NCBI GenBank assembly: GCA_038373865.1 | Contig: JAXGGA010000065.1 | Location: 62,001-126,000 of the forward strand | Length of the DNA stretch: 64,000 nt | Source of the DNA: Uloborus plumipes | Lineage: Eukaryota; Arthropoda; Arachnida; Araneae; Uloboridae | Direction of reading: 5' to 3' | Shown here: positions 27,545-38,939 of the stretch, in pieces | How positions within the stretch are numbered: position 1 is the first letter of the stretch | How the letters are laid out: every line of letters begins with the position of its first letter | The notes under the pieces: model-generated | The model's database searches: none | The model's input: the letters and a program-made list of their open reading frames with translations, nothing else | Told to the model about the DNA's origin: nothing | Program-made: the position numbers and the translations under genes

Positions 27545-28120
27545 CGAGGGTGAATCAAATGAAAACTTTAAAAGTGTTATAAATTATTTATTTTGACAAC
27601 TAAGTAAAACTTACATTTATCATTTTTCGACATAGTCTCCTTGACGTGTTATGCAAGTGTTCCACCGCTTTGGAAGCGCATGAATACCACGTTTAAAGAA
27701 TTCTTTTGGTTGTGCCTGTAGCCACTCGTGCACCGCGGTTTTCACTTCTTCATCACTTTGGAAATGCTTGCCTCCCAATGCATCTTTAAGCTTTCCGAAC
27801 ACATGAAAGTCACTAGGGGCGAGGTCTGGAGAATAAGGTGGGTGTATACTGTACTGTCATCCTGCGATGAATTTCCATTGGTTTGACACCTTCACTGCTC
27901 AAGAAACGAATGACTGATCGCTGTTCTAACGCGGTGCATATTGATAATGGGGCGGCCATATTGTAACTGAAGTCACTGCTCGTTGTGTGTAGCAAGGTCA
28001 CTACCGCACCTGGTGGTCATTGTGTGAACTTCAACGAACATCCCTGCCATCTACCGGATAAATCCTACAACTTCTCGGAACTTTACAGCACTTTTAAGGT
28101 TTTCATTTGATTCACCCTCG
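27545..28120 (-). mobile_element. Internally deleted mariner element, TA TSD
   Basis: The perfect 20-base terminal inverted repeat CGAGGGTGAATCAAATGAAA is flanked by TA (27543-27544, 28121-28122). At 576 bases it keeps the two ends of the transposase gene on the minus strand and has lost the middle. Confidence 0.93.
27620..28001 (-). pseudogene. Mariner transposase relic (N- and C-terminal ends only)
   Basis: The N-terminal frame carries LEQRSVIRFLSSEGVKPMEI then HRRM, the first helix-turn-helix of mariner transposases. The C-terminal frame, shifted after the junction near 27820, carries PPYSPDLAPSDFHVFGKLKD, the last catalytic block of the DD34D core, and continues to WNTCITRQGDYVEK. The first two catalytic Asp residues lie in the deleted part. 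A full mariner gene is about 1 kb, so roughly 700 bases are gone. Confidence 0.88.
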
Positions 28121-28651
28121 TATTTCCTCCTCCACTAAATAATCTTTCATTTTATTCTCATTATTTCACGAATCATTTGAGGTTTTAAAATGTTTTGAGT
28201 TCTTTTTTTTTCTGTTGTTGTTTCTTTTTTAATACAAAAACCAGGGGTGCCCATCCCCCCCAAGCTCAATGGCGCAAATCCCCCCCCCCCCCAAAATTTT
28301 TTTTTTTTTTTTTTTTTCACAACCCTCTTGTACTTTTTATTTTTACCTCTCTTTTTTATTTTATTTTTTTTAAATACTATTTTTTAACTATTTATTTATT
28401 TTTTTAAATATTATTTATTTATTCTTTTAAACATTATTTATTTATTTTTTTATTTATTATTAATTTTCTAAAAGTACTAATTGTGCGTAGAACAGAATCA
28501 CTTTTTTTCTCTTCCTGACGCTCCAAGCACACTCACACACACAAAATAAATAAATGAATAATAATAATGAAGCAATAAAAGAACTAATTTAAATTAAAAA
28601 TATTAATTAATGAATAATTTTTATTAAAAAAATCAGTAAATAATTTATATA

Positions 28652-30346
28652 GGGTGAGTTCTTGTAAGTGCGTACCTTTTTTTTCAAAGTTCATGTTCTC
28701 AAGGATGCTGCTCTGTTGAAAAATCTTGTACACTCACAATTTTTTTTTTAGTTTTATTTCCAGATCCTTTACTAAGATTTTCAAGCATATAATATGTCAA
28801 ATAAACCATAAGCATAATTTTTGTGACCTGGTTTATGACACCTATTCTAAGGTACGCACTTTCCTTACCTAGCGGGGTAAGTGCGTCCACCTTAAATTAT
28901 GTGAATATGAGCAGGGAAAAACTTCTGGCACATATTAAATATGTTAGGTAGTTTTCTTGGGATAATTCCTAAAACTAGAGATCAGCACTTTCTTGCATGG
29001 ATGAAACGCAATCAGTGATATCCCATGTGTCTTGCGAACAACTGTGATTTGAAGATTGAGAGAGTTGTGTCTGTGATTCTTCCTCTGTCCTTTTAATAGG
29101 ACAAAGTGAGCAAATGTAAGTTGTTTTTATTTAGTAATAATCACTTATAGTCTACATAGTTTATTTTGGTTTAATACATTAATCAGTCTGTGTTTAAGCC
29201 AGGGTTCGCACTTACCCCTTCTTAAATGTAAGATGAGACATGTGCGTCCAATAGCGTTGTTGTAAGTGCGTACCCCTGTGATTTTCTTTAATTCTTTTTG
29301 TATGGTAGATCGTTAGGTGACCTGAGTGAAAAATTCGTTTTTTTTTTCTTTTTTTTTTTTTTGAATAAATACGGTTTTAAAATATTTTTCTTATTAGAAT
29401 CAGCAGCAGTAAGAAAAAACACAAAATAAAGAAAAAAAAGGAAAATAATTGATCATGCTATGATACTTGTACTTTTTTTTTCTTGTACATTGAAATAGTT
29501 TTTCACAAGGCGTTCTTAATTTTCTTAAATATAATTTATTCATTACTCCACCTTCGTTTTTTGAATCAGTTGGTTCCTTATTTAGTGTTTCACTTAATTT
29601 CATTGCTTCATTTGTCATTCTGGTTTAAATTAAGTATAGCTTATGATCGCTATTTTCAATTCAAATTTACTAACTGATATCTAAAAGCAAATATATTTCA
29701 GAGGTAATGAATAAAATTGAAATCTTATGCCGCATTCACTGTAAATATAAATACTTGATGGAAATGATGTCGGATTTATCATCGGCTTATAAAAGAGTTA
29801 TAAGCAAAATTAAAGGTGAATTACGAGAGTCGGATTTTCTACGTAATGGTACACACTTGCCTCATCATAATGGTACACACTTGCTCCGCATAATAGTACG
29901 CATATGCCTCATGATAGTGGTACGCACTTGCCCCATCATAATGGTACGCACTTACCCCCACCTTACTTTAAAGAAACGGAAAGTGCGTACCGTCATATAA
30001 ACAAATTTTAGTTAGAGTCTTTGATCAAAATACCCCATGTATTTTATTAGTAGCTATTACTCAAAAGAAACAACTTGCATTTCTTGACTTCAATTGCTTG
30101 GTATGACTACAGGAGAAACTGAAACAAAACCTTCTCTATCTTTACTTTAGAGTTTTTTTGAATACATTTAAGTTGTCTCTGATTGTGTTTTGTCTATTGA
30201 ATCCAGGCCTGAATTCTACCTTTTGAAATTATAATTAGACAGTTATCTAACATAGTCGATGTGTTGCAGAAGCCATTTCAGGACAGTGTTCATATAATAC
30301 CCAGTGGACGCACTTACCCCGTCGACGCACTTACCAGAACTCACCC
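28652..30346. mobile_element. TA-inserted element with AAGTGCGTACC repeats, copy 1
   Basis: Ends GGGTGAGTTCTTGTAAGTGC and, by complement, GGGTGAGTTCTGGTAAGTGC are flanked by TA (28650-28651, 30347-30348). The motif AAGTGCGTACC and its complement recur near both ends and internally. Length is 1,695 bases. The other copy, at 50067-53043, is in opposite orientation. A short minus ORF at 28699-28890 and its mirror in copy 2 are conserved, but only because the DNA is. The element is most likely pogo-like by TSD and layout; no transposase domain was recognised. Confidence 0.85.
29845..29960 (+). repeat. Short tandem array of TGGTACGCACTTGCC units
   Basis: Five units of about 26-29 bases (AATGGTACACACTTGCCTCA and variants) lie inside copy 1 of the AAGTGCG element. 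The matching array in copy 2 is near 50455-50575. They repeat the element's own terminal motif. Confidence 0.85.
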
Positions 30347-31106
30347 TAAATAAGTTAATTAATAACTTAGTTTTAAAAAATCCCCTTCAAAAAGTTTGAT
30401 GGCGCAACTTGCGTCATAATCCCCCCCCCCCCCCTGTGGGCACCCCTGACAAAAACCAATGGTTGAAATATAGTTAGAGTCCCAAAATTCGAGAGGCTAC
30501 CTCAGATTAATGATGAAAACTCGATTTATCCAGAAAGTTCTAATTAATCGAAGCTTTTAGGTGACAAGTAAGGTTTTATTTCTCTGTCCGAAGAAAAGGA
30601 AGTTACTACCTTTGTGAAAAAAATTTCACTCTAATTTCAAAATAAATATCCAGTTTAATTACCCCGAAAAGAATGTCACCAATTTTATTTCATGATGTCT
30701 ACATACGTGTTAATGTGTGTAAGTTTCTGGGCAACCAAAAAATGAATTTTAACTATCCCCGAATCCATTTCGGTTTGGCTCTTCGAATTTTGTTTTGGCT
30801 CTAAATGTATGTACTTACGTATGTATTTTATTTTGCATAGCACAAAAATTATTTATTGGCCGTAGTACTCGTACGTTAAAATTTTATTTATACCACTCGA
30901 GTAACGGGCGTCTAATTGCAGATGTCTAATCTTTTCTTCAAGACTTTATTACGTATATAAAGAGATTTGCGCAGGCGTTGATGTCCAAAATTTAAAGCCG
31001 CCAATTAAGCTCGCCAGTTTTCAAATATTGAAGTCTTCTCCTTTTTATAGAGCAGAATTTTATAGTAGCAATTACATGAGCGGTTATACGTTAAGTCACC
31101 AAGATA

Positions 31107-32499
31107 CACTGTAAAAACTACGGGTGACGCAGGGGTGCCAATAAGAAAGTTTGGGTGAAAGCAAGGTGCCACGGGGTGCCACAGCGAATTTGAAAAGCTC
31201 TTACCGCACTAAAAAGCCTCCCATCGGCACCCTTTGGGGTGAATAAAGCTTGCGCATGCTCAGTGAGACATCTCGCCGTACCAAAAGGCACCTTTGACAG
31301 AATGCGCCTGCGCGAGGTCTCATCATCATCATCAACCATTTGAATGGCGGACATCTTGTTTACGTCGACACGACAGAATTTTCGGTACAGTGTTTTCACA
31401 GTCTTGGATTTCACCTTGAGTTTATTACAAAAATGGATTAATTCTTCATATTAGTCTTCGAATTCTCACGTAAGTACATGCATTTGATAATAGTTCTAAG
31501 AATTTCCAACATATTTGTGCAATCATTTCAAAGTGTACAAACGGAAATTTATCTCTGTGCAGCGAATCTCTTTTGCCGTGCAGATACAAACAAGCAGCAG
31601 AACGCGAAGGGAAGGAAAAAAAAAAGAAACTCTGAATGACTCTTTCTTTCTTTCTTATTTGTTTTTATCATACGTATATGTATATGCTATTTTAATGCCA
31701 TGCATTTCGTGCTGTCGCTAATATATTTCGTTGGCGTTATTGATAACAAATGCTGAGTTCGTTATTGCCAGAGCTTACTTTTTTTGTTCCATCAGTTGAA
31801 TTGATCCTTAAAATATATTTCGATTTTTAATCTGTCGAGAAACTTGACGTTTAACAAACACTGCTTTTCAAATACCCCATATCTTTTATTCCATAAAGAT
31901 ATTTAAATGTCGAACTATACATACCTATTAATATGTTACCCTTGATTAAAATTTTATAAGTTAATGAAGCGATTCAATTTTTTATTGATAGAATAATACA
32001 ACTGAATATTTTTGATTGTTTTTGAAAGGGATCCATAAAATACCTTCCCTCTTCATTTTCGGTACAGGTAATGCTGCAGTAAATGTCAATAGCATTTTAA
32101 AACTACTGAGTTTAATTCAAGTCACGAATTCTTTTAAAATATGTTGGAAAGTCTGAACTGTGAGAAAATGCCTTAAATTACAAGTTTCGATCATTTTCAA
32201 ATCGGAATTCAAGGTGAAAATGTACCAAGACTTTGTGAATAAAAGCAATAAATAAAAGTAAACACAATTGAAAAACAAAAACGCACACAGCACAGGGGGG
32301 ATCTGCAATAGTGAACAGTGAGGGTGCCATTATGCTCTCCTATACGGATCCATCTTTCACCCGCGCTGCTCGTTGAATTGAGGGTGCCAGTTTTTCACCC
32401 AAGCCAAGGGTGAAATCTCGGCACCTTACTGGGTGCCGCTCCTGTTACAAGCGTTTCACCCCGGAAAGGTGCCAATTGCAACCATTAGTTTTAACAGTG
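31107..32499. mobile_element. CACTGTAAAAACTA-ended transposon with GGTGCC repeats, TA TSD
   Basis: Ends CACTGTAAAAACTA and, by complement, CACTGTTAAAACTA are flanked by TA (31105-31106, 32500-32501). GGTGCC/GGCACC motifs cluster in the first 170 and last 150 bases. Length is 1,393 bases. A minus ORF at 31118-31414 spans one end and shows no recognised domain. It ends 26 bases from the host exon at 32526. Confidence 0.8.
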
Positions 32500-32525
32500 T
32501 ACTAATTAATTTTATAAAAGGATAC

Positions 32526-32741
32526 AACAAGGACGTTAGTGCCTAGTTGCTGCTCCGTGGGCTTTACGGTAATATTTCTTGCTTCTTGCGCGGTCATCGC
32601 TCCTGTCCACACAGTGCACATGTGGTAGACCTGGACGTCAGGATTGAAATCCTTGTGGTTAAAAGGGGCACTGTCCCAACCTTGTTCACATTCACACCAG
32701 CGGCCGTTCGGATCTCTACGACCATGGTGGCAATGGACATT
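32526..32741 (-). CDS. Exon with EGF-like motif and juxtamembrane stem
   Basis: This is a 216-base, 72-codon exon in phase 0 on both sides. Acceptor is TTTCTTCTGCAG. The preferred donor is CTTGTT|GTATCC because the terminal exon then continues in frame directly into a membrane helix. Residues about 4-22 carry CHHGRRDPNGRWCECEQGW, which matches the core of EGF-like signature 2 (C-x-C-x2-G-W), although the next Cys (VYHMC) is farther away than in a classical EGF repeat. A sequon NIT follows in the stem. A TA-inserted transposon ends 26 bases past the exon, so the donor sits almost at its edge. A weaker internal donor (ATTACC|GTAAAG) would also give phase 0 but drops the last 15 codons. Confidence 0.82.
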
Positions 32742-33408
32742 CTGCAGAAGAAACCACATTGTTTAATGTTGAGTGGGACAGAAAAAATAGTATAGAACAA
32801 ATTTTGAAAACAATATTTATAGTTGAAACTAATTCTGTAGCTACAAGCATACAACTTTCATGCAGCAGCAGCGAATAAGCTTTCTGTTGCGAAATCAACA
32901 CTAGAAGCACCCTTATGAAAACGGCGCCACTTAAGTCGTTTTTCAGTTCAATTTTGCACGAAACTTGGTAAAGAACCACCGCATAAGTCCTTGGCTGAAG
33001 TTGTTTCAGGTCGATAGTCTACCTCAGTAGTACCCAACCTGTTTTCAAATGCGGGCCGCACTTCGCACGAAAATTGATCTCGGGAACCAGAACACATATA
33101 AAATTTTAAATATAATGATTTTCTTTTCACCAAGGTAACATTAAAAAACATGGGAAAGGAAGGAAAACGACTAACCAAGATTTGTTATTAAAAATCTACA
33201 CGTGTATTGGTGAACAGTTGCTTCGTGATGTAAATATTAATTTAGTATCAAGAAAGCAAAAGTATGCGTATAGTATCTGAGATGCTTACTGGCGCAGCTA
33301 TGTCTCATATGCAGCCGTACTCCCGTACTCTCCATGCTATTCGATTCTCGGTCATACACCTGAACCACAGATTGAAACTTTTTTTATTGGTTGAACAAAG
33401 CTTCGAAC

Positions 33409-33488
33409 TTTGCAAATTATAATTCCAACGTTCATGAAGCACTAATATGCAGGGAATGCCACATGAACGTTGGAATTAGAATTTGCAA
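33409..33488. repeat. Imperfect hairpin, arms about 28 bp
   Basis: TTCCAACGTTCATG and its complement CATGAACGTTGGAA are separated by about 23 bases. The complementarity extends outward through TTTGCAAATT. It has no recognised element ends. Confidence 0.75.
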
Positions 33489-33739
33489 TTATTGCACTAA
33501 GGCTGTAAATAATTATTGGGGAAAAATATTTCATGAAAATCCAGAAATAATATTATAAAATGTTGTGTTTACGGTGCCAAAAATTTTTGGGAAGGCGTCA
33601 GGCTTGTAGCTGGGGGGTGCCTGGCTCGATGTCAGAATGATCGAAGATCATTCTTCGATAATTTTTCGCTAATAAACGAAACGAAATTAGTGCTCGCGAT
33701 TCATAATTCTTCGCTTATGGTGACTGGGGACTTCTAATG

Positions 33740-33945
33740 GTGACTGGGACGCGTTAAAAATATTCGTGGTCACAAAGTCTTCCAAGTTCCCTCACCAAAT
33801 CAAAACCTCTGGGATCCGGGAGTGCCAGGTGAGGAGTTACTCGGCTTCTTGGCTGAATGAAAAACACAGCTCTTTTCAGGGCTCCATCCAGCGGGTTGAA
33901 CCACGTATAGTTATAGTTGTACGTACGGGGAACCCTAGAGTGTAA
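33740..33945 (+). mobile_element. Diverged SINE body (same family as 61137)
   Basis: TTAAAAATATTCGTGGTCAC, CCTCTGGGA..GGGAG, CAGGGCTCCATCCAGCGGGT and GTACGGGGAACCC match, in order, the complement of 61137-61320. The tRNA-like head is not clear in this copy. Confidence 0.6.
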
Positions 33946-34100
33946 TGTACAGTAAAGTGTCGTATAGGGAATAGAACATTATTCTTCGAAGAACGAAAAG
34001 GTGTGTTTGAAACCCTGCATGCTTCGCGTTCTTTTTACTCCAAAAAAAGGCGCTCTCGTAAGCGTTTACGGTAAAATTTTGTTGTAAAATGGGATTATCG

Positions 34101-34327
34101 GGGGTCTCAGTGGCCGAGCGGCCTAAGGCGTGTAGCCGATAACTCTGAGACGGTGGGTTCTCTCCCACCCTCGCTCCGGATGTACTTTCCTTCCTTTGTG
34201 ATGTAACTCTCTCATACATTGTCTGTACAAGATATATGTAATAAAAAAAAATCATGTGTAATGGAGGCAAGACACTAGATTGTAGTCCTCATCAAAAACC
34301 TGGGCATATAGCCCCAAACGAAACGAA
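34101..34327 (+). mobile_element. tRNA-derived SINE, 12-bp TSD
   Basis: The exact repeat ATGGGATTATCG (34089-34100, 34328-34339) flanks a 227-base element. It starts GGGGTCTCAGTGGCCGAGCG, an A-box of Leu/Ser tRNA type, and has a B-box-like GGTTCTCTCCC near 34157. It ends in an ACGAAACGAA tail. The tRNA-like head has no proper acceptor stem, so it is not called a tRNA gene. Confidence 0.9.
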
Positions 34328-34510
34328 ATGGGATTATCGATAATAAGTGCTACCAAAAATGACGGTAGCACTTTTTACCTTAAAATTTTTAACACTATAC
34401 CTAAAACTTTTGTTGTTATTGGGGAAAAAAGACATTGCCTCATGCCATTATATGTTCGGTAAATTAGAGTTTATCACATCTTTATATGATCTCCAATAGC
34501 ATATTCTTAC

Positions 34511-34636
34511 CATGGGATAACTATGCACTCGGGAAACTGTAGAGGCACTAGGTTTTCCTTCTTGGAAGTCTGCCAACTCTTCTGGAGTCATAGCATTTTT
34601 GAGTTTCACGCAACTGTTAGTGTCAACCACGTAAGC
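34511..34636 (-). CDS. Exon of the membrane-protein gene (linker region)
   Basis: This is a 126-base, 42-codon exon in phase 0 on both sides. Acceptor is TTTCCATTTCAG and donor is CCCATG|GTAAGA. It reads AYVVDTNSCVKLKNAMTPEE, then a polar Ser-rich stretch ending SRVHSYPM. One Cys probably pairs with the Cys-rich segment in the preceding exon. The 22-kb intron upstream contains several multi-kilobase transposons. The SINE at 34101-34327 and the piggyBac nest starting at 34892 flank this exon within a few hundred bases. Confidence 0.8.
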
Positions 34637-35499
34637 CTGAAATGGAAAGAACTCATTAACGTTCAAGTTAAATGATAACATTCAAACTTCAGTTTTCTGT
34701 TCGGAATATTTTGTACTGCAGTTAGGTTCATTCAAGTTCAGTTCGTTGAGATTTCATTCCGCATTTTATATATTTGTCAAACTCGTTTGTATTCTTTATT
34801 TGTCAAATGTTCTAAATCAGAGGTCTTCAAGCCGAGTTCCGAGGGGCCTTAAAAATCCTTGAACCTTTGACAGGGGTTTTGGGAGGGGGATTTAACCCTA
34901 GCGTCAATAACCGGGTACCCGGGTACCCATTTGCTACTTTGATCTCAATTTTTACAATTTTTAATTAAGACTTGGTCAAATGGCTCTTATTCCTCGTTAT
35001 TTGCACGAATCTGAACCAAACAAAATTGTAATCGTGTTTTCAAAAAAATATTTTGGTTGTTTTTTTCAGCACTAAAAATTCCTATACCGTTATTCAATAA
35101 CCAGGTACCCGGGTACCCGTTACTTTTTTCCGCATTCCTGCTAGAAGTTATTGATTATTATTGGGAAAAAGGTAATCAAATATTACAATTATTATTATTA
35201 TTCATTTTTATTACACTTATTAATGTTTTTTGTTTATTTGTTGCTTTTTTTTTAATTTTTAGTGTGACAAATATAATTTTCGAAAAAATACTTAGGAAAA
35301 CACATTATTATTTTTTAGCCTACTTTCCCGTTAAAAATAAAAGAAAGACGAAAAAAGTATCAAAAGTAGCTTAATGCATCTAAAAAATATCGCCAAGTCC
35401 AAAAAATATCGCCAAGTTAAAAAAATAAAAAGGTGAAATGAATATCGAAAAATAAAAAATTTGAAAGCAGGGTATTAAGATGGGGAATTTGTGCGTCGG

Positions 35500-36545
35500 T
35501 CGGTCTGTCGGTCTGTCTGTCCCCCCCTAATAACTTTTGAATGAACATTCCGATTTGAACAAACTTTTTTTTGTTGGAAAGATCTCGGCGAGTACAGCTC
35601 ATTCCCATATTTGATTTTTTGATTTGAACAATTTTTGGTTCAACTTTGAGCCGTTCAAAAAACCGGTCCCGCGATACTAACTTTTTAATGAACAGCCCGA
35701 TTTGAACAAACTTTTTTTTGTTGGAAAGAACTTTTCAAGGGTACTTCATTCCCGTATTTACATTTCCGATTTGAACAATTTTTCGTTCAACATTGAACCG
35801 CTCAATCAAGCTGTCACCCCTAATAACTTTTGAATGAACAGTCCGATTTAAACAAACTTTTTATTGTTTGAAGCATCTCGGCAAGGATACTTTATTACCG
35901 TATTTAAATTTTCAATTTGAACACTTTTGGTTCAACATTGAACCGTTTAAGCAACCTTTCTCCACCTAATAACTTTTGAGTGAACCGTCCGAATGGAATA
36001 AATTTTTTTTTTGTTCGAAAGATCTCAGCGAGTGCAGCTCATTCCTATATTTGATTTTTTGATTTCGACAATTTTTGGTTCAACTTTGAACCGTTCAAAC
36101 AACCGGCCCGCGATGCTAAATTTGAGTGAACAATCCGATTTGAACAAACTTTTTTTGTTCGAAAGATCTTTTCAAGGATACTTCATTCCCGTATCTACAT
36201 TTTCGATTTGAACAATTTTTCGTTCAACATTGAACCGCTCAATCAAGCTGTCACCCCTAATATCTTTTGAGTGAACAGTCCGATTTAAAAAAACTTTTTT
36301 TTGTTCGAAGGATCTCAGCAAGGATACTTCATTACCGTATTAAAATTTTCAATTTGAACACTTTTTCGTTCAACATTGAACCGTTCAAGCAACCTTTCCC
36401 CACCTAATAACTTTTGAGTGAACCATCCGAATGGAATAAACTTTTTTTTGTTTGAAAGATCTCGGAGAGGCTTTCCCATGCATTCCCATATTTCGCTTTT
36501 TGATTTGAACCATTTTTCGTTCAATATTGAACCGTTCAGAAAAAA
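35500..36545 (-). repeat. About 7 tandem units of roughly 147 bp, core GTTCAACATTGAACCG
   Basis: Core motifs occur near 35637, 35782, 35929, 36079, 36219, 36368 and 36519, at intervals of 140-151 bases. Each has AACTTTTGAGTGAAC and GAAAGATCT companions. This is the same array as at 13500-14230 but with more units. Confidence 0.9.
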
Positions 36546-36890
36546 AAATTAACATTAGCGTCTACGGGGAATTTAAGTTGAATGTTGATCCTGAACTTAA
36601 AGTCGGATTTCCTTCAAACTAACTTTGTAAGAAAATGGTTTTGATAAATAATGTTTGTAACGTACTTTTCTGAGTAATCTTCTATGAGGACTCTGATTCC
36701 GACTCCGACTTTGCAAACATGGCGGAAATGCAGGTTCAGAAAAAAAAATTACTGACTGTGCAGACGATTTTTTGTTTATTTATAAATTTGTTTTATTTTA
36801 TTTATTATTATTATTATTTTTTTTTTTTTTGGCAGACGATGTTTTTTTTGTAACAAAAATTTTTCATTCACGAGAACATTTTATTCTTTA

Positions 36891-38524
36891 CTAGCAAAAA
36901 TACCCGGCGTTGCCTGGGCCAGTAAAAATATTGAGAAACAATTTATAATCGCTTTTTTTCCCCAAACTAAAAGAACTCAAAACGTACCGCTTTGACGATT
37001 TAAAATGTCGCTAAATTTGCGGTAACTGTTTTGGGATACCTAGGATAATTTTTCTCCCCTCCCTACTTTATGCAAATATGCTTAGGTATTATTAAGCCAG
37101 TAATTTTTGTCAAAGAAAAATTGTCATTTAATGCTAAGAAAATATTGCTGACCATGAAATGACGCTAAAAGTTTTTGTCCTAAGTGATTTCGAAATTAGT
37201 AGGGAGCATTTGACAATTATTTGTGCGAAAAACACAAATTAATGGTAATTTTAGTTTTGGGGTCTGATTAATTTCGTATGCGGATTACTTTCTGCTTTGA
37301 CGTAAGTTTCAAAAGTTTTTTAATGACAACGTACGGAATCGGCCAAAAAAAAAAAAAAAAACAACTTTTCTTCAACTGTGGGAGTATTATTTCGATGATT
37401 AAGATTTTGGCGCAGTCTACAAATATCAGACAACAATCGTTTTATTTTAGTTATATCGTAAGAAGTAAAGTATTATTACATAGTCTTTGGCGCCAGAACT
37501 GGCGTCAGTGGAAAACATTACCCATAATCTTAGTTATTATAATATTTTTGCAACAAATTCGGCAAGATACCTGTTCGATTGTATTCTAAGTGACCAATTG
37601 TAAGTACCGCCCAATCAACGCCAACAAATTTTTAAAAATACTGTAAAATTGTATTTAAAGTTCCATTAAAGTGGAAAATACTGAACCTAATCCATTTATT
37701 AGTTGCCAATCTCTTCAAGCGATTACATTACCGATACTCTAAAACACTAAAACACATACTGTCGGCCCCGCTCAAACGAATACTGTCGGTTCCAAGAAAT
37801 ATTATTTGATTAAGCGGAGAATTCGATTAAGCGGAATCTTTAGCATTGCGTCTATGGCATGGGAAATATCTAGTTCCAGGATATTTTATTCGTTTATCCG
37901 TTAGACGATTAAGCAGGACCGACAAATTCACGAAACTTGTGAAAATAATTGATACAGTCAACAATTTACTAACAAAGGAATACAATTTATTCTAAAAAAA
38001 TAATATTTTCACGCAGCAATGCACATTAAAAAACACATTGCTTAAGGATAAATATTCTACTTACACAACTAAGACTACAAAACGTTTTAAATACAAATCA
38101 TGGTAAAAGCCTGGATATTCCCCATGAAGCTGGAAAAAAAACCTTCATGATTTGACTTGAGAAAAGCCTTGGACATTAAATACGGAAAGAAGAAATGATG
38201 CCCGCAATTTTAGCTTTCGACAGGGAGTTGAGATGATACACTAAATACTGAGTTAGTTTGGTCAATGCCTTTTGATTTATGAGAAATATGTACCTTAAAT
38301 TGGAATGAAAAAGACGCTACCGATCGAACTTTTTTGAATATCGTTATAAATTATATAGCCTATGTGTTATTCTGATGTATATGCTACATTATGGTAAAAG
38401 TTTCATCAAAATCCATTCAGTAGTTTTTGCGTGAAAGAGGAACAAACATACATCCATCCATACATCCATCCATACATCCATCCATCCATCCATACAAACT
38501 TTCGCATATATAATAGTAGTAAGA
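36891..38524 (-). mobile_element. Helitron C, inserted A|T in element Z (empty site present)
   Basis: On the minus strand it starts TCTTACTACTATTATATATG at 38524 and ends GCAACGCCGGGTATTTTTGC then TAG, with CTAG at 36894-36891. Flanks are AAATATAAA and TAAAGAATAAAATG. The uninterrupted Z copy reads AAATATAAATGAAGAATAAA at about 13157, which shows insertion exactly between A and T. Length is 1,634 bases. It has no helicase frame, so it is non-autonomous. It includes CATC/CATA repeats near its 5' end. Confidence 0.9.
37759..37924. mobile_element. pogo-type MITE (CTGTCGGCCCC family), copy 1
   Basis: TA precedes CTGTCGGCCCCGCTCAAACG. The complement at the right end reads TGTCGGTCCTGCTTAATCG. It is homologous along its length to 47320-47494. 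It lies inside Helitron C. Confidence 0.8.
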
Positions 38525-38677
38525 TTTATATTTAACAACTGGCAACAGATTAAAAGTGAAATTCGAGACATTTTATTAACGGACGAGTTTTTTTTTCTTT
38601 TTTTTTTTTTTCTTTCTTTGATAAAATGTGTTTTGATGCTCTTTGTACTTTTATTTATTCATTTATTTATTTTATCA

Positions 38678-38712
<35 letters not shown>

Positions 38713-38939
38713 TTTTTTTTTTTTTTTTGAAAACGATGAGGATTTTTTCTACGGAGGAACAGTTACACTCTTTAAAAGGTGCGACAAAACTTTATTTATT
38801 CGTTAATTACTTTTTACGTGTCTACTTCATCTGATGAAAGGGGTATATTTTGCTTTTCGAAATCAGCTCTAAGTGCTAAAAAGGTATGTTTGACACAATT
38901 TTAAGTCTCAGATAATCAAGAGAATAATGATCAGATGCG

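Noticed and set aside
29845..30000. CRISPR-like regularly spaced repeats
   Set aside because: Units are short, degenerate and derived from the transposon's terminal motif, in a eukaryotic context.
33025..33080. hAT-like end CAGTAGTACCCAACC followed by GCGGGCCGC
   Set aside because: No matching right end or TSD was found, so it is left as an unplaced fragment.
34101..34180. tRNA gene-like sequence with A-box and B-box-like motifs
   Set aside because: No acceptor stem pairing, a degenerate B-box, and a 12-bp TSD with tail show it is a SINE head.
34816..34890. hAT-like end CAGAGGTCTTCAAGCC next to the piggyBac V element
   Set aside because: No partner end on the far side of V could be read; the resemblance is too short to support a call.
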